Positions 1 to 5,143 of a DNA stretch of 7,744 nucleotides are shown here, in pieces. Numbering within the stretch: position 1 is the first letter of the stretch; each line of letters begins with the position of its first letter. Location of the stretch: NCBI GenBank assembly GCA_946405565.1, contig CAMJHU010000075.1:1-7744 (forward strand), given 5' to 3'. The DNA comes from an uncultured Clostridia bacterium (GTDB lineage Bacteria > Bacillota > Clostridia > Oscillospirales > Acutalibacteraceae). The notes beneath the pieces are model-generated. The model was not told the origin of the DNA. It saw only the letters and a list, made by a program, of their open reading frames with translations, and searched no databases. Position numbers and translations under genes: made by a program.

Positions 1-652
1 CGCCGAAAAATTCAATGCGGATGACGGTATCCTTTCCGTAGGAAGTAAAGACTTCCACCACGTCGCCACGCACCCGGAAGGTGTTGCGGGTGAATTCAAT
101 ATCGTTGCGGCTGTACTGGATTTCCGTGAGCTTTCGCAATACTTCGTCACGGGATTTCTGCATACCGGGGCGCAGGGATATCACCATGTTCCGGTAGTCA
201 ATCGGGTCGCCCATGCTGTAAATGCAGGAGACCGACGCGACAATAATCACGTCGCGCCGCTCGGACAGCGCCGACGTCGCGGAGTGACGCAGGCGGTCAA
301 TCTCGTCATTCACCGAAGAGTCCTTCTCGATATAGGTATCGGTTGTGGGAATATAGGATTCCGGCTGGTAATAATCGTAGTAGCTGACGAAAAATTCCAC
401 CGCGTTTTCCGGGAAGAACTCGCGGAATTCGTTGCAGAGCTGCGCCGCCAGCACTTTATTATGCGCCAGCACTAAGGTCGGCTTGTTCATCTGCGCGATG
501 ACGTTCGCCATGGTGAAGGTCTTGCCGCTGCCGGTGACACCCAGCAGCGCCTGTTCATGATATCCCTTCCGCAATCCCTCCACGAGCTTCGCAATTGCCT
601 CCGGCTGATCGCCGGTCGGCTTGTAATCCGATACGAGCTTGAAATGATCCAC
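1..652 (-). CDS. uvrB: UvrABC system protein B (excinuclease subunit B), N-terminal part; C-terminus outside the window
   Basis: UvrB is the DNA helicase-like damage-verification subunit of nucleotide excision repair in the cytoplasm. It receives damaged DNA from UvrA and then recruits UvrC for incision. The 217 visible codons begin [20 protein letters not shown]. The Walker A motif GVTGSGKT is at residues 38-45, helicase motif Ia ([12 protein letters not shown]) at about 60-71, and the UvrB-specific beta-hairpin that inserts between DNA strands at about 91-116 ([12 protein letters not shown] and following). UvrB is normally about 650-700 residues, so about one third is present. The start is the GTG at 650-652, because CGGGAGG (minus strand, 661-667) sits about 8 nt upstream. 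In-frame ATGs at 676, 685 and 688 lie almost at the predicted transcription start and lack a Shine-Dalgarno site. It is divergent from the carboxypeptidase gene. Identification is near certain; the exact start is likely. Confidence 0.97.
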   Translation of the reverse strand, partial: MDHFKLVSDYKPTGDQPEAIAKLVEGLRKGYHEQALLGVTGSGKTFTMANVIAQMNKPTLVLAHNKVLAAQLCNEFREFFPENAVEFFVSYYDYYQPESYIPTTDTYIEKDSSVNDEIDRLRHSATSALSERRDVIIVASVSCIYSMGDPIDYRNMVISLRPGMQKSRDEVLRKLTEIQYSRNDIEFTRNTFRVRGDVVEVFTSYGKDTVIRIEFFG

Positions 653-660
653 TCCAAAAA

Positions 661-667
661 CCTCCCG
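661..667 (-). promoter_or_regulatory. Ribosome binding site that fixes the uvrB GTG start
   Basis: On the minus strand CGGGAGG is followed by an 8-nt spacer and GTG. This outweighs the three upstream in-frame ATG codons, none of which has a purine-rich site before it. Confidence 0.7.
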
Positions 668-697
668 TTCCCCCATTAGTGTCATCATATGCCTACC

Positions 698-726
698 ATT
701 ATACACGTCTATTCGCAAAAGTGCAA
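698..726 (-). promoter_or_regulatory. SigA-type promoter of uvrB
   Basis: On the minus strand the -35 element TTGCAC (721-726) and -10 element TATAAT (698-703) are separated by exactly 17 nt. The predicted transcription start is near 691, giving a leader of about 40 nt before the GTG start codon. Confidence 0.75.
702..715 (-). promoter_or_regulatory. Candidate degenerate LexA (DinR) box in the uvrB promoter
   Basis: The minus-strand 14-mer CGAATAGACGTGTA lies in the spacer and overlaps the edge of the -10. Compared with the Bacillus-type SOS box CGAACRNRYGTTYC, it keeps the left half CGAA and the central RNRYGT but has mismatches at the C of GAAC, one T of GTTC and the last base. Position and family knowledge (uvrB is in the SOS regulon of B. 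subtilis) support it; the imperfect right half makes it uncertain. Confidence 0.4.
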
Positions 727-828
727 CAACTATTTTCAAATTCTCCAATGTAAATCATTTTTTGGGATATCTTTGTACCATTCCGCATACACTATCCCAT
801 AGGAATGATATCACCGAAAGGAACGTGT

Positions 829-2085
829 ATGAATAAGATGAAGAAGAAAATCATTGCTCTTTCTCTGCTGCTTGCCGTACTGTTTGCCGCCGCGCCGGTT
901 GCTCCCTCTGCGCGGACGGTCTATGCCTACGGGGAAACCCTGCCGCCCGCCAATGCTGCTGCCGTCAGTCAGACCCCGTCCTCCGAACCCAAGCACAACC
1001 TCGACCTCACCGCCAAAGCTGCCGCCTTGATGAACGCCGAAACCGGACAGATTGTCTATGCGCTCAACGCACAGGAGCGTCTGCCCGAAGCCTCCATCAC
1101 CAAGGTCATGACCATGCTGCTGGTCTTTGAAGCCATCGACGCGGGCAAACTTACCCTTGACGAAACCGTGACTTGCAGCGAATACGCTGCCTCGATGGGC
1201 GGCTCGCAAATCTGGCTGGAGCCGGGCGAACAGATGACCGTCCACGAACTTATCAAAGCCGCGCTGGTCGGTTCCGCCAATGACGCCTGCGTCGCGCTGG
1301 GCGAACATCTCGCCGGCTCCAACGACGCTTTTGTCGCCATGATGAACGACCGCGCCGAACAGCTTGGCATGAGCAGCACCTTCTATTGCAACTGCACCGG
1401 GCTGGACGCGGAGGGTCACGTGACCTCGGCACAGGATATTGCCGTCGCCTCCGCAGAATTACTCCGGCATGAGGCTGTGACCGATTACACCCGCATCTGG
1501 ATGGATACTTTACGCGGAGGCACGCTCCAGCTCACCAACACCAACAAGCTCATCAAACAGTACAATGGCGCGATCGGTCTGAAAACCGGCACCACCAATC
1601 AGGCGGGCTGCTGCATCTCGGCGGCGGCACAGCGCGACGGTATGACCATGATCGCCGTGATTCTCGGCGCGCCCAACAGCAAGAGCCGCTTCGCCGACGC
1701 CAAAAAACTGCTCGACTACGGCTTTGCCAACTGGGAACTCACCGACATCTCCGCCATTCAGCCGGAACTGCCCGACATTCCCGTCACCGGCGGCATGGAA
1801 AAGCAGATCGGCACGTTCGTACAGATGGAAGGCAAGGTGCTGACCGAAAAGGGCAAGGGCAAGGACATCTCGGTCAAGGTGGAGCTTCCTGAATCGCTCG
1901 AAGCACCCGTGGCACTCGGTCAGCCCATCGGTACAGTGCGTCTTTCTCTCGGCAGCGAAACCGTCGGCGAATTCGACATTCTCGCCGACCGCGATGCGCC
2001 CAAAGTCACCTTTGGCGCCGCCATGCGGGAATTATGGAAGGGCATGGTGGGGAATGCGGAATTCGTAATGCGGAATGCGGAATGA
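829..2085 (+). CDS. D-alanyl-D-alanine carboxypeptidase (penicillin-binding protein, peptidase S11; DacA/DacF type)
   Basis: This is a secreted serine enzyme that removes the terminal D-Ala from peptidoglycan pentapeptides and so limits cross-linking. Counted from the ATG at 829 (GAAAGGA at 816-822, 7-nt spacing), it has 418 residues. An upstream in-frame ATG at 805 has no good ribosome site. Residues 1-33 form a signal peptide (basic MNKMKKK, hydrophobic core, VYA before the likely cleavage). The three active-site motifs of the family are present: SITK at 89-92 (nucleophile S89, K92), SAN at 149-151 and KTG at 252-254. Residues from about 310 to 400 fit the beta-rich PBP5 C-terminal domain, followed by a short possibly amphipathic stretch. 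The last ten residues (409-418) are encoded by a 7-bp repeat and look like an accidental extension. B. subtilis DacF is sporulation-linked, but nothing here shows such control and no clear promoter was found. Confidence 0.95.
   Translation: MNKMKKKIIALSLLLAVLFAAAPVAPSARTVYAYGETLPPANAAAVSQTPSSEPKHNLDLTAKAAALMNAETGQIVYALNAQERLPEASITKVMTMLLVFEAIDAGKLTLDETVTCSEYAASMGGSQIWLEPGEQMTVHELIKAALVGSANDACVALGEHLAGSNDAFVAMMNDRAEQLGMSSTFYCNCTGLDAEGHVTSAQDIAVASAELLRHEAVTDYTRIWMDTLRGGTLQLTNTNKLIKQYNGAIGLKTGTTNQAGCCISAAAQRDGMTMIAVILGAPNSKSRFADAKKLLDYGFANWELTDISAIQPELPDIPVTGGMEKQIGTFVQMEGKVLTEKGKGKDISVKVELPESLEAPVALGQPIGTVRLSLGSETVGEFDILADRDAPKVTFGAAMRELWKGMVGNAEFVMRNAE
2051..2085 (+). repeat. 7-bp tandem repeat (GGAATGC-like, five units) forming the end of the carboxypeptidase gene
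   Basis: The five consecutive units are GGAATGC, GGAATTC, GTAATGC, GGAATGC and GGAATGA. The TGA stop codon is created inside the last unit. Because 7 is not a multiple of 3, the array is read in all frames in turn and gives the peptide NAEFVMRNAE. Confidence 0.8.
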
Positions 2086-2091
2086 ATGGAA

Positions 2092-2134
2092 AAACCCGCG
2101 CGCGGTCGGTGTGACCGTGCGCGGGTTTGGTTGT
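2092..2134. terminator. Bidirectional intrinsic terminator between the carboxypeptidase and the acyltransferase
   Basis: A 16-bp stem (2092-2107 with 2113-2128, one G-U pair on the plus strand) closes a 5-nt loop. On the minus strand it is followed by TTTTT, and on the plus strand by TTTGGTTGT. It lies 7 nt after each of the two convergent stop codons, so it probably serves both genes. Confidence 0.85.
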
Positions 2135-2135
2135 A

Positions 2136-3101
2136 TTATAAAGCCAGAAATTTACCGTATTTTCCAAGTATCTTTTTGAACACAATCACAAATAGCAGAC
2201 TAAGCAACAAAACAATGATCGCATTACAAGGATAAACAACCCACCTTGAATAAAAACCAATTTTATGCAAAACCGCCATAATGGCACAATGCGAAAAATA
2301 AATTCCAAATGAATTATCACCTAAAAGTTTTAAAAGGTTGCTTCGATATTCCTTCGCTGAAACAACAAATTTGTAACTAATTAGCACAAAAAGCACACCA
2401 GATAAAATAGATGTTAATTTAAGTTGGGTACCACAATTTGTATTCCCCAATGTATAATACCAATATCCTTCCAGCATTTGAAAAAAAATAGAAATCACCC
2501 AAAAATAATACAGTGTTCTTCCTTTTAGACGTATTGTAATCTGACGATTCCCGATCATATATCCAAGATAAAAATAAGTAAACCAGCCTAGACAAGATAC
2601 ATGAATCAAAGTATTAACAAAATTATTCATATGATAACTTTGAATCAGTGGGAACCATCGAAAGATAACAATTTCAAGCGGCGAAATAAGAAATCCCCAG
2701 TATTTATACTTGGATTTGGAAAGGCGATCAATTAATGGTATTAACAATGTGAATTGGCAATATACAAAAATATAATACATAATAGCGGCAGCAGTTCCTA
2801 GCAGTAAAGCCTTGAAAAAAGCCAATGGAATCTTCGGAGGCTCATGAAAATGCCCCATCACAATATATATAAAAGTCCATATTATGTAAGGATACATCAC
2901 TTTTCTGATGCGTTTCATAGGATTCCATTTTTGCCTACTGGAAAGTAACCCACTCAAAAACAAAAACAACCCAACGCAAAAATTCAAAAACGGTCTAACA
3001 AAAACCTGTGCTAATCCACCGGGCGTATTATGTAAAAAGACCACCGCAATAATGGCTAAACCTCTCAATATTTGAATTTTATAACTCTTTTCCTGCGTCA
3101 T
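2136..3101 (-). CDS. Acyltransferase 3 family integral membrane protein
   Basis: This is a polytopic membrane protein of the Acyl_transf_3 family, whose members O-acylate extracytoplasmic carbohydrates such as peptidoglycan, teichoic acid or exopolysaccharide sugars; the substrate here is unknown. From the ATG at 3099-3101 it has 321 residues. Family marks are the N-terminal ILRGLAIIAVVFLHN (residues 11-25) with the conserved His24, FLSG at 48-51, the basic RIRKVMYPY loop at 64-72, and LGDNSFGIYFSH at 260-271 in a late membrane segment. About nine or ten hydrophobic segments are visible, which is normal for the family. The start was chosen because GGTGAT, complementary to the 16S tail, is correctly placed; an ATG at 3107 and a GTG at 3110 are alternatives but lie at the very 5' end of the predicted transcript. 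The gene is strikingly AT-rich beside its neighbours, which suggests horizontal acquisition. It is divergent from an XRE regulator. Confidence 0.88.
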   Translation of the reverse strand: MTQEKSYKIQILRGLAIIAVVFLHNTPGGLAQVFVRPFLNFCVGLFLFLSGLLSSRQKWNPMKRIRKVMYPYIIWTFIYIVMGHFHEPPKIPLAFFKALLLGTAAAIMYYIFVYCQFTLLIPLIDRLSKSKYKYWGFLISPLEIVIFRWFPLIQSYHMNNFVNTLIHVSCLGWFTYFYLGYMIGNRQITIRLKGRTLYYFWVISIFFQMLEGYWYYTLGNTNCGTQLKLTSILSGVLFVLISYKFVVSAKEYRSNLLKLLGDNSFGIYFSHCAIMAVLHKIGFYSRWVVYPCNAIIVLLLSLLFVIVFKKILGKYGKFLAL

Positions 3102-3118
3102 ATTCATCACCGCACTAT

Positions 3119-3147
3119 ATTATATATCCATTTGGATATATTGTCAA
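3119..3147 (-). promoter_or_regulatory. Perfect-consensus SigA promoter of the acyltransferase
   Basis: On the minus strand TTGACA (3142-3147), a 17-nt spacer and TATAAT (3119-3124) match the consensus at all twelve positions. Transcription should start near 3112, leaving a leader of only about 11-12 nt, just enough to hold the GGTGAT ribosome site before the ATG at 3101. Confidence 0.85.
3122..3141. promoter_or_regulatory. Operator-like 9-bp dyad inside the acyltransferase promoter
   Basis: ATATATCCA and TGGATATAT are separated by TT. The dyad fills the promoter spacer and overlaps the -10 element, where a bound repressor would block polymerase. The nearest candidate protein is the XRE regulator encoded at 3217-3492. 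The symmetry is seen directly; the binding is inferred. Confidence 0.55.
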
Positions 3148-3153
3148 GCGATT

Positions 3154-3182
3154 TTTTCATTCAGTGATAGCATTTTTACAAT
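3154..3182 (+). promoter_or_regulatory. Candidate weak promoter of the XRE regulator
   Basis: TTTTCA (3154-3159), a 17-nt spacer and TACAAT (3177-3182) precede the gene. The -35 matches four of six consensus bases and the -10 five of six. It runs back-to-back with the acyltransferase promoter, so both lie within about 65 bp and the dyad is upstream of this one. Confidence 0.35.
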
Positions 3183-3216
3183 ATCGGTATTTTGACGGAA
3201 AGGAAACCAAACCGCT

Positions 3217-3492
3217 ATGCTATACTTACAGCGATTGAGAGATTTGCGAGAAGACCATGACTTGCAACAGGCTGACATCGCCAAGCTGCTCTATACCACA
3301 CAGGCACAGTATTCCCGCTATGAGCGCGGCGAGCGGGAACTGCCGATTCACCATTTGATGACGCTTGCAGATTATTACGGCGTTTCTGCCGATTATATTC
3401 TCGGGCGCACCAACAGTTCCCGCCCCGTCTGTCCAAAATGCGGCTGCCCCATCAGCTACACGATCGCCAACAAAAACAGCCGTCAGGGCTGA
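3217..3492 (+). CDS. XRE-family helix-turn-helix transcriptional regulator
   Basis: This is a 91-residue DNA-binding protein. Residues 4-63 form a Cro/C1-type HTH domain (RLRDLRED at 6-13, recognition region about 17-38 ending SRYERGER, then ELPIHHLMTLADYY and VSADYILGR), typical of small solitary regulators in Clostridia. The remaining tail, 64-91, contains CPKCGC (Cys72, Cys75, Cys77), which looks like one half of a zinc knuckle; a second CxxC pair is absent, so metal binding would need a dimer or another ligand. The ATG at 3217 is preceded by GGAAAGG at 3198-3204 with a rather long spacing of 12 nt. Its base composition is intermediate between the AT-rich acyltransferase and the GC-rich surroundings. 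It is divergent from the acyltransferase and may control that gene and itself through the nearby dyad (inference). Its last codons form one arm of the terminator. Confidence 0.9.
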   Translation: MLYLQRLRDLREDHDLQQADIAKLLYTTQAQYSRYERGERELPIHHLMTLADYYGVSADYILGRTNSSRPVCPKCGCPISYTIANKNSRQG

Positions 3493-3538
3493 TGTTCTTT
3501 TTCAAGAATCCATCAGCACCCGACGGCTGTTTCCTTTT
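3474..3538. terminator. Long bidirectional terminator hairpin overlapping the 3' end of the XRE gene
   Basis: An outer 11-bp stem (3474-3484 with 3522-3532), an inner 7-bp stem (3488-3494 with 3511-3517) and an apical 5-bp stem (3495-3499 with 3504-3508) stack with small bulges. A T-rich stretch (TTTCCTTTT) follows on the plus strand and GTTTTTG on the minus strand. It serves the XRE gene and the convergent SOD gene. Confidence 0.75.
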
Positions 3539-3550
3539 CAAGCCGGTTTG

Positions 3551-4078
3551 TCACACCGTCGTAATCACGCCGCAGGCGATTTTTGCGCCGGCATTGCCCG
3601 ACGGCTGGGTGGTAAAATCGTCGTAGGAACTGTGAATGATGACGGTTTTGCCGATTACCTCATCCACGCTGAACCGCTCCAGCAGAACCGCGTTCCACGC
3701 GCTGCCGTTGTTGGCAAAGATGGGCGGCAGGTCGCCCGCGTGCTGCGGGTGGGGGCAATCGTTGGGATTGTAGTGTGAACCCGCGTCGGCAAAGGGGTCT
3801 TCTTCATTGCCGCTGCATGAACCGCCTTGATGGATGTGCATGGCGTGAATGGTATTGCCACAGGGTTCGTCGGGAACGGGCAGTCCCGTCACGGCAGTCA
3901 GCACCAGCACGCCCTGCGGCTCGCTGTAAAATACCACGCTGCCTTCGATATCGGGATACGCCTCCGAGCCGCGTATATCCGCAAATGCCGCCGGGGGATT
4001 GCTCAGAATGAGTTCCGCGAGCCGTGAAATAAAGCCGTTCTCCCCGTTGGTTACACTGTTCATTGCATTCATGTCCAT
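3551..4078 (-). CDS. sodC: Cu/Zn-type superoxide dismutase family protein, no signal peptide
   Basis: Enzymes of this family convert superoxide to oxygen and hydrogen peroxide. From the ATG at 4078 (minus-strand AGAAAGGTG at 4087-4095) it has 175 residues. All metal ligands can be placed: copper His81, His83, His102 and His149; zinc His102, His110, His113 and Asp116, in HAMHIH, SHYNP, PHPQHAGD and VIIHSSYDDF. Cys88 and Cys169 would form the conserved disulfide. The C-terminal signature is GNAGAKIACGVI, with Lys166 where the family's active-site Arg (Arg143 of human SOD1) normally stands. The zinc loop is short, with His110 and His113 only three residues apart. No signal peptide or lipobox is visible, which is unusual because most bacterial members are exported; an open frame extends upstream to 4168 but does not look like a signal sequence. 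The first 35 residues look helical and atypical. An SOD in an apparent anaerobe would guard against transient oxygen. Confidence 0.88.
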   Translation of the reverse strand: MDMNAMNSVTNGENGFISRLAELILSNPPAAFADIRGSEAYPDIEGSVVFYSEPQGVLVLTAVTGLPVPDEPCGNTIHAMHIHQGGSCSGNEEDPFADAGSHYNPNDCPHPQHAGDLPPIFANNGSAWNAVLLERFSVDEVIGKTVIIHSSYDDFTTQPSGNAGAKIACGVITTV

Positions 4079-4105
4079 TATGTCCGCACCTTTCTGATCA
4101 CATTC

Positions 4106-4149
4106 AACTGCACACGCAGTTATTACAGGATATGCACCTCCCCCGAAAA
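4106..4149 (-). promoter_or_regulatory. Weak candidate promoter and dyad upstream of the SOD gene
   Basis: On the minus strand TTTTCG (4144-4149), an 18-nt spacer and TAATAA (4120-4125) give a poor promoter match. A 6-bp dyad, AACTGC / GCAGTT with ACAC between (4106-4121), sits immediately downstream and could be an operator. Some promoter is expected here because a terminator lies just upstream. Confidence 0.25.
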
Positions 4150-4160
4150 TGCCACAAAAC

Positions 4161-4192
4161 AGCCGCACAGCGATTTTTTACGCCGTGCGGCT
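4161..4192 (-). terminator. Terminator after the 62-residue small protein gene
   Basis: AGCCGCAC (4161-4168) pairs with GTGCGGCT (4185-4192). After one mismatch GCG pairs with CGC, closing an A/T loop of eight. On the minus strand it is followed by GTTTTGTGG, and on the plus strand by TTGTCGTTTTTATT. It separates the small gene from the SOD gene downstream on the same strand. Confidence 0.7.
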
Positions 4193-4210
4193 TGTCGTTT
4201 TTATTGTTGA

Positions 4211-4249
4211 CTATTCACTCACCACTAACTAACGGCTGACCACTCACTT
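4211..4249. repeat. Degenerate 7-bp tandem repeat (CTNACNN) at the 3' end of the small protein gene
   Basis: The units are CTATTCA, CTCACCA, a partial CTAA, then CTAACGG, CTGACCA and CTCACTT. The minus-strand TGA stop of the small gene (4244-4246) lies in the last of these units, the first one met by its transcript. Confidence 0.6.
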
Positions 4250-4432
4250 GATCATGTTGTAAAAATCTTCCAGCGCGTTTCCCATCGTATCAGCAGCGTT
4301 CATGAGACGCCGTTTCATCTTGCGTTTACTCGGCATACCGCACACGCTGCTGAAGCCCGCCGCGCCGACTGCCGCGCCCAGCAGCATTCCCAGACCAATG
4401 CCCTTCATCAAATGCTGATTTCTTCCGCTCAT
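4244..4432 (-). CDS. Small single-pass membrane protein of unknown function (YtxH-like layout)
   Basis: This is a 62-residue protein that I cannot assign to a characterised function. Residues 10-28 form a glycine/alanine-rich hydrophobic helix (GIGLGMLLGAAVGAAG), followed by a strongly basic stretch, PSKRKMKRR (34-42), and a short amphipathic helix ending NALEDFYNMIK. This layout, a small Gly-rich membrane segment then a charged helix, resembles small YtxH-type proteins of Bacillota, where the charged part would face the cytoplasm. The start at 4432 is preceded by minus-strand AAAGGGAG about 10 nt away. An out-of-frame ATG at 4442 touches that site and cannot be used efficiently. The gene has its own terminator, and a hairpin lies in its presumed leader. 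The spacing, ribosome site and protein-like composition support it as real. Confidence 0.7.
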   Translation of the reverse strand: MSGRNQHLMKGIGLGMLLGAAVGAAGFSSVCGMPSKRKMKRRLMNAADTMGNALEDFYNMIK

Positions 4433-4442
4433 TTCCGCTCAT
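4423..4442 (-). repeat. 10-bp direct duplication of the start-codon region of the small protein gene
   Basis: On the minus strand ATGAGCGGAA occurs twice in direct succession, so the gene has two ATG codons 10 nt apart and in different frames. Only the downstream copy opens the 62-residue frame with usable ribosome-site spacing. Confidence 0.7.
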
Positions 4443-4456
4443 CTCCCTTTCTTTGA

Positions 4457-4500
4457 CGGACGGTTTTATCACCATGACAAACCGTCCGCATTTTTATTAT
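4457..4500 (+). terminator. Terminator-like hairpin between the small protein gene and trmL
   Basis: A perfect 10-bp stem (4457-4466 with 4479-4488) encloses a 12-nt loop and is followed on the plus strand by CATTTTTATTATT. No plus-strand gene ends here. It may stop antisense or read-through transcription before the trmL promoter, or act in the leader of the minus-strand small gene, whose ribosome site lies a few bases beyond the stem. Confidence 0.55.
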
Positions 4501-4528
4501 TGACAAGACGGCAATTTTGATTCATTAT
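4500..4528 (+). promoter_or_regulatory. Promoter of the trmL-capA unit
   Basis: TTGACA (4500-4505), a 17-nt spacer and CATTAT (4523-4528) form a SigA-type promoter with a perfect -35. The transcript would start near 4535, giving about 70 nt of leader. The -10 overlaps a minus-strand TATAAT (4524-4529), a possible weak promoter for the divergent small gene. Confidence 0.55.
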
Positions 4529-4605
4529 ATATGTATGGATAAAATGCTATGATGTGTCATGGTATTTTATGGCAATGATTCTGTTACAGGAGACGAAACG
4601 TCACA

Positions 4606-5121
4606 ATGGCAAGATTAAATATCGTACTGGTCGAGCCGGAGATTCCCCAGAATACCGGCAACATCGCCCGCACCTGCGCCGCTACCGGCGCCCGTCTGCA
4701 CTTGGTCGAACCGATGGGCTTTCAAATCGACGACAAAAAGCTCAAACGTGCCGGGCTGGATTACTGGTATCTGCTCGACATCACCTATTATGCCTCGCTC
4801 GACGATTTTTTTCAAAAGAACCCGGGCGGACAGTTTTACTATTTTTCCACCAAGGCACAGCACACCTATTCCGATATAACCTATCCCGACGACTGCTACC
4901 TCGTCTTCGGCAAGGAAACCGCCGGTCTGCCTGAATCGCTGCTCTATGCCAACCCCGACCGCTGCGTCCGGCTGCCTATGATCGGCGAGGCACGCAGTCT
5001 CAATCTCTCCAATACCGTCGCCGTCGGTGCCTATGAAGTCCTGCGCCAATGGGGATATCCTGAACTGCAAAATGAGGGCAGGCTGCATGAGTATAATTGG
5101 AATGACACACCTGTTTCATAA
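4606..5121 (+). CDS. trmL: tRNA (cytidine(34)-2'-O)-methyltransferase TrmL, SPOUT family
   Basis: TrmL methylates the 2'-OH of the wobble nucleotide 34 in tRNA-Leu isoacceptors, using S-adenosylmethionine. The protein has 171 residues, close to the usual size. The start MARLNIVLVEPEIPQNTGNI matches the family from its first strand. SpoU motif 1 is NTGNIARTCA (16-25), motif 2 FGKETAGLPE (101-110), and motif 3 IGEARSLNLSNTVAVGAYE (126-144), which forms the knotted cofactor site. Conserved EPMGF (35-39) and LKRAGLDY (46-53) are also TrmL-specific. The upstream AGGAG ends about 13 nt before the ATG, with a tiny hairpin (GACG-AAA-CGTC) in between. The capA-family gene follows after 39 nt without a terminator, so the two are probably co-transcribed although no functional link is known. 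Confidence 0.95.
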   Translation: MARLNIVLVEPEIPQNTGNIARTCAATGARLHLVEPMGFQIDDKKLKRAGLDYWYLLDITYYASLDDFFQKNPGGQFYYFSTKAQHTYSDITYPDDCYLVFGKETAGLPESLLYANPDRCVRLPMIGEARSLNLSNTVAVGAYEVLRQWGYPELQNEGRLHEYNWNDTPVS

Positions 5122-5143
5122 TATCCCGTTGTAAACCGTTACC

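Noticed and set aside
284..475. 63-codon plus-strand frame within the uvrB region
   Set aside because: It is antisense to the conserved UvrB beta-hairpin and has no independent support.
764..798. GGGATA and TATCCC inverted repeat in the uvrB-carboxypeptidase intergenic region
   Set aside because: Six-base arms 23 nt apart are easily met by chance and do not line up with a promoter.
811..1419. Long open frames antisense to the carboxypeptidase gene, including one at 1056-1379
   Set aside because: They are by-products of GC-rich codon use in the real gene. No ribosome site or recognisable protein features are seen, while the sense strand has a full set of active-site motifs.
829..2085. Calling the carboxypeptidase a sporulation-specific dacF
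   Set aside because: The sequence shows the family but no sporulation sigma-factor promoter or spoIIA neighbours, so the narrower name is not supported.
3365..3778. Plus-strand frame of 137 codons crossing the XRE gene, its terminator and the SOD gene
   Set aside because: It runs through a strong hairpin terminator and is antisense to the metal-ligand motifs of the SOD gene.
4615..5088. 157-codon frame antisense to trmL
   Set aside because: The sense strand encodes an end-to-end TrmL match; the antisense translation shows no family motif and no start signals.
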